Of a stretch of 64,000 bases of DNA, positions 56,533 through 64,000 are shown piece by piece. The position numbers were made by a program, and so were the translations under genes. The notes beneath the pieces were generated by a model, which saw nothing but the letters and a program-made list of their open reading frames with translations, did not search any database and had not been told where the DNA came from. Source of the DNA: Trichosanthes cucumerina (lineage: Eukaryota; Streptophyta; Magnoliopsida; Cucurbitales; Cucurbitaceae); contig CM071835.1 in the NCBI GenBank assembly GCA_036507285.1, forward strand, positions 3,241,501 through 3,305,500, in the 5' to 3' direction. Each line of letters begins with the position of its first letter. Within the stretch, counting starts at the first letter, position 1.

Positions 56533-59500
56533 TTAGCTGAAAATGAAAACCACATTTAGGAATGCCATCAGAAGAGTGATGAAGAGTTTTGAGTGTCCCT
56601 TGAAGATTGATTTGGCATTGCTGTGGTGCTGTTCTCTGAAAACCAAAACATAAGCAAGATTAGATGGTGCTTTTCTGAAGGACAAAGGGAACAAGAATAT
56701 AATTGCTACAAGTGTTCAGTCACATACTTCTGTAAACTCCGCAATGCACCGCAGTATAGAACGTTTGAAGGAGCCTCCATCTCGGTTTTCCCGTTCTCCT
56801 CCGGATTGATAATTCTCAAGTATGTTTCTTGACCTAAATACCATCTATCCAAATTTTCTGCTCTAAGATTCCATGATCCAACATTGTCCAGAGAAATTAA
56901 AACTGCAGTCCAAGCCCCAGGGTAAACCTGAAAACCGCAACATTTTTACCAAATCAATGCCAAATCAGAACCTGAGAGCTAATAATTGATCTCAATTGAT
57001 ACTAGTTGTCCTAATGCAATACTATTACAAAGTATTACTTCTTTCAATGAAATCCTCGATATTAATTCTTCACACACTTCATCAATGCAGAACTTCATAG
57101 TCGGTCAGATTTTAAGATTGTTGCAGTTGTATTATACGTTAACCTAGAATTTCTAAGCTCCACTAAAAATTTTAAAATCAACAGAGGTAGAGGAAGCAAT
57201 AAAAGAATAGCCAAAGGGAGGGACGAATAAAGAACTCAGTTTACTTTACTATGCTTTAATATCAAGCATCATTACACGCGTGTTTCATATCAATATTTCC
57301 ATGACAACTAGAAAAACAAACCTGAGTCGTGCATCGGGTAACAGCATCCCACTTATTGTAGCTGCCTCTTTTGTCTTCTGACCAATCACCATAACCCATA
57401 CTGCAAGAATGATACATATGCAATTATAACCATTTGAAAGCAAGGATGCATAGAGTAGAAGGCAAGCTTCTTATCTGAAATATATAATTGGGAAAAGGAG
57501 GAGAAAACCTCACCCAACCACAAAAAATGAATAGCCATCCAAATGAATACTGTGGATGATGGAATCGTTGTTCTGAAATATCACTTCAATAAATCCTTTA
57601 TATGTTGCGTTTATAATGGATATATCTGCTCGTGGTGTTCTGTTCAACGGCCTATCAGGAAAATCGAGCTTATACGCTCCCTTAACTTTATGTTGGTCAG
57701 CAAGCCTGATTGGTGTTTGAGGCGGAATAAACGAGATACCATTGAAGGTTGCCCGAGCTGTTTTGTTGATCGTCACCAATGGTTCACTCTTCAACAAGTA
57801 TGTCTGAGTGACATTTATTTGACCATAGTGAAAAGATCCCTGTGGATTAGGACGGGCGCCACTAGCAGATACATTTTGCCTGATCCAGTAAATAGACATT
57901 AATCAAAAGAGATCACCAATTCAAAACATGATTCAAGTAAAGGATAATTCAACTACCAACTACTCCATTATAATAGGATTTTAGAAAAAACTGAAGTTAA
58001 CAGCAACAAGTTCTTAATATAGCTAAAAAAGAAATGGTACTGTCTAAACTCTGAAATGGCCCAAAATTCCTTAGTCATTATCACTGCATATCAAGATTAT
58101 GAATAAAGATAATGCTATAAGAACAAACCTTACACTCCTGGCTTGGTTCATTGACCTCTCCTTGTCGTAAAAATCATTGGGAGGATCTGGGAGTGGACCA
58201 GTTGCTGGTCCTTTAGAATTGGAATAGTGTAAGATGGCAACACCTGTTACTTTTTCCCAAAGTGATGCATTTACAAATCTAGCACTTGCGACAATGTAAT
58301 AATCGGTACTGGCATTCTGGTCCATGGTAACCAAGAAAGAGTAAGACTGCCCAACATGAATATCAAAGTCCGTGTAATTTTGCATCACCGTATAATGTCC
58401 CTCTGTTTCTGCTAGAAGCATATTATGACTCTGGATTCTAAAATTCAAACTCGTAGAAATCCCAACATTGTGTACACGGAATCGATATGTTTTGCCTGGA
58501 AGAATGTGATCAACTTTAGTTGAGTCCAAACAATTCAAAATAGTGTCCAAAAATGGGAGTATGAACTTGAATCAAAGAAAGTCCTTTAACAATCCTGGGG
58601 TTTTAAGTTTTAACTCTGCAAATTGAAAGTTTTTCCAATTTTGCTTACATTGCCATCTAGTCATCAGTAAAATCTAAAAATCAGCAGATCATCCAAATTG
58701 GTGGGTTTCAGTTGAGTGTAGCCTCACACTTCACAACAAACCAAATCCACTAACAGACGTGATAATCTTTTTTTATCTCACCATTTTTCAACATGCTAAC
58801 ATGACGGATTTATAGTCTTTTCTTGAACAATCAGAAGTTGCTTAAGAAAACACAATACTTCTTGGAAATATTCCATTAAGAATATCTGGTTTGAAGATAC
58901 AATAAATGAAATGAAACTGATCTTAATGGACAGCACAGTAACATTCATGGAAGAAAGATCTGACAGTATAAAAACCAGATATTCTAAATGGAATGCAACA
59001 AATTATGCAGCGGCCGCTATAAAATAAGAACCCTACCAGGATGAACTTGAATGGTTTCATATTGGATGCCGGCGGGTACAAGAGTTGCGTTGTACTGGTA
59101 AGGCCCCTTGCCATTGATGAGAACTCCATCCGGAATCCCAAGTTCCCTTCCGGCATCAAGATCTGCCCTGAGTGCCTGAATTCAAAAAAAAGCTAATATG
59201 AGTTGACTGGTTTAAAAAAATTGACTGACACCACAATGCAAAAACTAACCGTGTGGTTTCGTGTATACCAATCACCAATCATAATGAAAATATCTCCATC
59301 AGGCTGTGGAAAAGGAATTGGAATAATCTCCCGATTATTAATAACAACTGGACCAAAGCCGCCAGATGCTTTTTGAAAATTGAGAGATGGGAAGTAATAG
59401 AAACTTCCAATCTGATCCTTCACTTGAAACTGGTAGGTCCAGTTCCACTTTGGAGGAATTGGACAGTTCGTGCCAAGAACACCATCTTGCCACGAATTGC

Positions 59501-61445
59501 GCCGCATTTGAATCCCAGACCTGCCATAATACAGAGCTCTTTAAGCCTTACAGAAGTCATTCTCTATAATACAAATCGAAGAAAATGAAGATAAATAGTG
59601 ATATTATCTTTCCAAGTAGACATACCAAGTCATTAGAAGATTTTCGTCCAAATCATTCCAAACATTAACAGCAACATTGTAATTAGTAGTGGCATTGATT
59701 GGAGGACCAGGAAACTTTTCATTCACAGCTATAACCTGCAGCAAGAAACAACGCCTAAAAACTTGAACGTATATAAACTGTAGTCTGTACCATGAACAAA
59801 AATTTAGGCACGGACTTAAAAGTACCAGTGTTTTCAAAGCGCAAGGCACACCTCAAGCAGAGGCGACAAAAAGGGTCGCCTAAGTAAAGCGAGACGCAAC
59901 AAATAAATATATAAATAAATAATATATAGAGCATAAATTTTATAGTAAATATAGTCATATAAATGTCAATGCCTCAAAAGCTTAATATAGATTGGTAAAA
60001 ACATCACAATGTAAAAAACAACCGATAATAATCAAATTCTAGTAGTTTTAGACATAATCAAGTCATTGGCAGCGTCTACAAACTCTATCAACTCTGCGTG
60101 CATGAACATGGGCTTTTTGTGTGCTGACCTTGATGTTTTTGTGAGAATTAAGAAAAAAAAAAGAAAAAAAAACAAGCATAATTGAAACAGGCGTTAGCTT
60201 ACGTCTTGCGTCAAGGGCGAAGGCGCCGCCGGGCGCTCATAACGCAACAAGGCGAGCGCCCGTTTGAAGTCGACCATCTGGCCAACACAAGAGGCATACA
60301 ACCCCAAGATCGCCTCTCGCCCCTCGCCTGAGGCACACGCTTGGGGTTGCCTCAACATCATTGAGAAGTACAGGAAAAGCTTTCGCGTAGTACAAATACA
60401 CAATTCAAGTAAATAAATGACTGTTTAAAATGAACGATAAGAACGCAAACGTAGTTGATGTTTTTTAGAAAAAATCATAATCAAATGGGAAATTGATGGG
60501 AACTTTTAAGGTCTTGATACCAATTTCAATTTCAGTTTATGTCCTTAGAAAATTTAATTCATTTACTAATAAATTCTTAATTTTATTTTTCATCATTTTA
60601 AAATCACTTTTTATTATTTATCAAATTTCAGAAACAGAAATAAATTTCTTAAAAAAAAAAACTACTTTTTGGAGTCAATAAAACTTTCTCGAGAATCAAA
60701 AATGCATAATGAGTAAATAAAGTTATGTACAATACAATCCTCCTGAAGAATAATGAGTATCGAAAGAAAAAGCCCTTATTATTAGGCTGTAATTTGCATT
60801 AAATTCGTTCAATGCCTCAAACCCCGCGACCCGGTAATAATAAAAATTAAAAATTAAAACAAAATAAATCCACAGAAATATATTGCTACAAAACTAAATA
60901 TTTTATCTCTCCAGTCTCCATGAATACTCGGGAACAGTTTTCCTCACCGGGATCCATTTTCTGTTTGGCTTAATCACAGAGCAAAACAATAAACCACCAA
61001 TACTCGATTTTAAAACAAAATTCTACAGCCGTTCAAGTAAAGAGAAAATCAGTAATAAGAACTTCAAGCTCTAATTTACTCCCGAGAATCAGACTCCTCA
61101 AGTCCAGAGTCATGCAGAAAAAATCAAAACCAGTAAATAGGAAGTTCGACTCACAAAATCTCAAGAACCAAACGCAAGGAACAATCCAGAAATCCACTTT
61201 AAATTGAAAATACGCGAAAAACGAAACAGAGAACAAAACAAAGGATCAATGTGGAAAGTTGTGAAAAGAAGAGCGAAATAGAAAACCTGCTGAGGAACGC
61301 CCAAGGGAGAGGCAGTGATATACGAGACACGAAACTCATAAGAGACGTAAGGATCAGCGGCGGAGCAGAGCGATGGAAGCAAAATTACCAGAAGCAGCAG
61401 TGGAAGCAGATAGAACAGTGAAAGAGAAGGGGAAAACAGAGCCAT
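56533..61445 (-). CDS. SKU5/SKS-type multicopper-oxidase-like GPI protein (9 exons)
   Basis: Predicted 597 residues. Exons on the minus strand, 5' to 3': 61287-61445, 59626-59735, 59250-59520, 59037-59175, 58129-58495, 57514-57879, 57322-57400, 56728-56927, 56533-56635. All junctions are GT-AG and keep frame. A signal peptide covers residues 1-29, ending CSA. Three cupredoxin-like domains follow, with SYITASPLGVPQQ, SWQDGVLGTNCPIPPKWNW, GFGPVVINNREI, DGVLINGKGPYQYN, SLDNVGSWNLRAENLDRWYL and GQETYLRIINPEENGKTE. Copper-binding histidines of true oxidases are replaced (for example TWSGIQ where ascorbate oxidases have a His). The protein is therefore probably not an oxidase, as known for SKU5. 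The hydrophobic C-terminus (FITLLMAFLNVVFIFS after a small-residue site) predicts a GPI anchor. SKU5 relatives act at the plasma membrane and wall in directional root growth. Which SKS member it is remains open. Confidence 0.94.
59736..61286 (-). other. Large first intron of the SKU5-like gene
   Basis: A 1,551-bp GT-AG intron after PQQ. It carries a GC-rich insertion-like block (59800-60400). Other introns of the gene are 92 to 541 bp. Confidence 0.85.
59830..60370. mobile_element. Possible transposon with GCGCAAGGC-type ends in intron 1
   Basis: Left GTTTTCAAAGCGCAAGGCAC with AGAGGCGAC, and right GGCGCCGCCGGGCGCTC to CTGAGGCACACGCTTGGGG, form GC-rich, roughly inverted blocks around an AT-rich core. 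This pattern (AAAGCGC...GAGGCG) is typical of plant hAT-like elements. Exact ends and target duplication were not found. Confidence 0.4.
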
Positions 61446-61835
61446 TGTCGATGGATTTTTGAGATTTGGACTGAGAATAGAATAATCCAAGAGCTTACAG
61501 AGATTATTATCAGAGAAAGGTTTTACATAATCGGAGAGAGAAAAAAAGAGAGAGAACGAGGTCTGAAACGAGAAAGTTGTTCTTCGGGTTTGGCTTTTTT
61601 CTGCAGAAACAAAATGGGAATTAAAATGCAACGGTTATACGGTCAATCAAACTGACCGGAAGTGTTGCCCTAAATCATCTCATTTTTTAAGGAAAGTGAC
61701 CAGTCACTGTCTGAACCGGTTTCTTTTTTTTTTCCTTATTTATTTTTGTCATTTCCACCTCAGAGACGCTTTTTTATAATTAATTCTCTGAAACCTTGGA
61801 CTCTTTTTCTGAATGTATCCTATTTATTATCTTAA

Positions 61836-61880
<45 letters not shown>

Positions 61881-62017
61881 TTACTTTGTCTTTTTATTCC
61901 AAGTTTAAAGGTTTTAACAAGATTGTGAAATTCATCCGTTAGTGTGTTTTAAGAAAATAAAAAATTTGTTTATGCTCTCATAATTTTTTTAAAGGAAGAT
62001 TTAAATGAATGAAGATG
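61446..62017. other. 5' flank of the SKU5-like gene with TA microsatellite
   Basis: Leader and promoter of the minus-strand gene. The leader is pyrimidine-rich on the minus strand (61525-61560). A TA repeat of about 40 bp runs from 61838 to 61878. No TATA box can be named with confidence. Confidence 0.5.
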
Positions 62018-62025
62018 GGTAGAAC

Positions 62026-62583
62026 TAGGGGTGTACGTAAGTCGGGTTGGGTTGGGTTGAGGGAGATTTTCTGACCAACCCAAAAATTCGGGTTGGTCAT
62101 TCCTTCAACCCAACCAACCCTATTCATTTAGAAGAACTCAACCCAAACTCAACCCAATATTTTGGGTTGGGTTGGGTTAGTCACCGAGTTAACTTTTTAT
62201 TTTTTTAATTATTTTTTTAAATTATTTAAAATATTTTTTTCTTGAATTAATAACTAAAATCACATAAAATTCAAATATCAAATTTCAAAATCCATAACAT
62301 CTTAACATTTTGTTAGAAATCTAGAAGAAAACATAAGAAATTTACAAATAATTCATTTATAAGTATATATTTAATTAAAATAAAATTAAAAAATATAAAA
62401 CTTTGGGTTGGGTTGGGTCAACCCGAGCCTAAAAGGCCCAACCCGAGAATCGACCCGAATTTTTCGGTTCTCCAAACTTCTAACCCAACCCAAACTAAAA
62501 AAAAATATAACCCTACCCAACCCTTAAGGTTTGGGTTGGGTAGTCCGGATTGGTCGGGTTACCGGACTACTTGTACACCCCTA
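62026..62583. mobile_element. hAT-like non-autonomous element, 558 bp (copy B)
   Basis: Ends TAGGGGTGTACG / TGTACACCCCTA with flanking 8-mers GGTAGAAC and GATAGAAC (7 of 8). The length is identical to copy A at 37724-38281, and the sequence is the same family in inverted orientation. GGGTT/AACCC arrays lie at both ends. The open frame at 62413-62607 is the same artefact as in copy A. Confidence 0.85.
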
Positions 62584-62591
62584 GATAGAAC

Positions 62592-64000
62592 GCTTCTAAA
62601 TAACTAACCTAAGTTTCTTATTTTACATTGTTTTTATAAGATAGCTGAAAATAATAAAAGGATATCATCTCGAGATAATCTTCTAAATCAATAAAATTGA
62701 GTTCATGTATTTATATATGCTATTATTTATAATTTTTCATTATGATTCAAAAGTTTAAATCATTGCTTCCTCTATTATGATGTAATATTAAAATTAAATA
62801 TATATTACTAAAAATTAAAAAATATATATACTTTCCAAAATTTTTAAAAATAAAGTTTATTACTATTACTATTATTATTTAGCATTTCTTGGAAATTTAT
62901 TCTTTTTCCATCCCATCTTACCTCTTATACCCATCTCATTCTACACTAAATTCTTCCTATGTGCTCATATTTCAAGTGAATTGTAACCCTTTTTTTTATC
63001 AAGATCTATAAATTCATAATTTGAATATTGACATTCTTTCTAAACATTCTCATTTTATTTTATTTTATTAAGATGCTAGGCATACTCATTTTAAACCATG
63101 TTCATTTTAGAGTAAAATTAAATATTTAAATATCAATATACAAATTGTTAACATCTCAATTTTATAAATACCAAATAAATTATATTATTAATCATCTTCA
63201 CTGAAAAAATCTTCCTATTTATATTATCATTCATTACATACTCATAAATTTTGTTTGATTGTCTTCCACACCACCTAAACTCAATCAAACTTCTTAAAAA
63301 AAAAATAAAAATAAATGTCGTGAACTTGAGTATAGCATAATTGGTTAAAACATTATATTTTTTACCTAAGGTAAGAGGTTTGAATTTTCATCTTACATAT
63401 TTGTTCAACTAAAAAAACTCACAGTTTATGGAACTACATTAGATTTTTTTTGTTTTGTTTTTGTTAATGAATAAAAATAGAAACTATATAGAAGCATAAT
63501 TAAAGATTTGTAGATTTGATAATAAATTGTTTGAAAAAGATGGAGGATAATTTAATTTAATTACAGAAGTTGCTTGGTTGTCGGTTAAAAATAGGAAAGA
63601 AAACCGGGAATAGGCGGTGAGGGGGAAGTTGAGGAAAGCGTAATGATGGGGGAGGAAAGTGGAGCCCACAATGAGGCAATCGGTATTCGGTAACGCGCCC
63701 CAAATTTCGGCGTCGCGTTCTCCATTATTTCGTGACTTTCGGATTTGACGGAAGCGTGTTCATTCTCTCCAAAACATTTTCTTTATTTCCTTTTCTTTTA
63801 TTATTTTGTCCTCTTGTGAAATAATTATTAAAATAAAAAGTTAAATTACAATTTGAGTATCCCTATCTAAAAAAATAATTCAGTCTCTATAATTTTAAAA
63901 CTTACAATTTAATTCTTTTGATTACAATTTAATTCTTTTGATTGGATAGAATCTCATAAATAGTTCTTATCATTGTAATAGTCAACAAATTAAGTACTTA
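62592..64000. other. Right-edge intergenic region with a CpG patch
   Basis: AT-rich, with a SINE-like element at 63322-63418. A CpG-richer patch at 63640-63770 (GTAACGCGCCCC, TTTCGGCGTCGCGTT) may be the promoter of a gene beyond the window. No gene is visible. Confidence 0.4.
63322..63418 (+). repeat. SINE-like element with A box, B box and A tail
   Basis: TAGCATAATTGG fits the A-box consensus TRGCNNARYNGG. GGTTTGAATTT is a weakened B box 35-40 bp on, and the piece ends in an A run. It is the plus-strand counterpart in layout to 3692-3798. Confidence 0.5.

Noticed and set aside
57543..57902. 119-codon plus-strand frame
   Set aside because: Antisense of SKU5-like exon 6.

Overview
The window is eukaryotic nuclear DNA from a flowering plant. 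It is AT-rich, its genes carry introns, and its gene families are plant-specific. The gene set and the repeat style suggest a eudicot. A cucurbit is possible, but that is an impression from repeat families and is not proven here. I see no organellar, bacterial or viral segment.

Four protein-coding genes are well supported. (1) A two-exon type-I pectinesterase with an N-terminal inhibitor domain (+, 1348-3373). (2) A single-exon P-class pentatricopeptide-repeat protein (-, 25650-28418), whose homologous frame seems to run past an in-frame TGA. (3) A three-exon NAC transcription factor of the VND (xylem vessel master switch) clade (+, 46740-48548), with a non-canonical GC-AG second intron. (4) A nine-exon SKU5/SKS-type multicopper-oxidase-like GPI protein (-, 56533-61445). 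Pectinesterase, VND-type NAC and SKU5-type proteins all relate to cell walls, but they lie tens of kilobases apart and nothing in the sequence ties them into one regulated unit.

Most of the rest is transposable-element sequence. From 5.9 to 16.6 kb lie two Ty1/copia elements on the minus strand. Each has paired LTRs, a 5-bp target-site duplication, a primer-binding site and a polypurine tract, and each has broken coding frames despite LTRs about 98.5% identical. The second interrupts an older LTR-like repeat that carries a 32-bp minisatellite. From 17 to 25 kb lie a solo LTR, Harbinger-like MITEs with TAA duplications, a 2.15-kb Mutator-like element with a 10-bp duplication, and a hAT-like element with a long pyrimidine tract.

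From 29 to 44 kb lie further MITEs, a TRIM-like mini-retroelement, a 2.2-kb element containing a GTCG-rich minisatellite, a fossil LINE RNase H domain, a 558-bp hAT-like element, and a 1.4-kb Mutator-like element with long inverted ends. From 48 to 64 kb lie a second long-TIR Mutator-like element, a hAT-like element, and a second 558-bp hAT copy in inverted orientation. Degenerate tRNA-derived SINE-like pieces are scattered throughout.

No new molecular system is evident. The best leads are the GC-AG intron and TRIM insertion in the VND gene, the truncated PPR frame, the paired 558-bp hAT elements, the two long-TIR Mutator-like elements with unrecognised cores, and one orphan exon-like segment at 22.65 kb. 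All boundaries were read by eye, with no alignment or database search.
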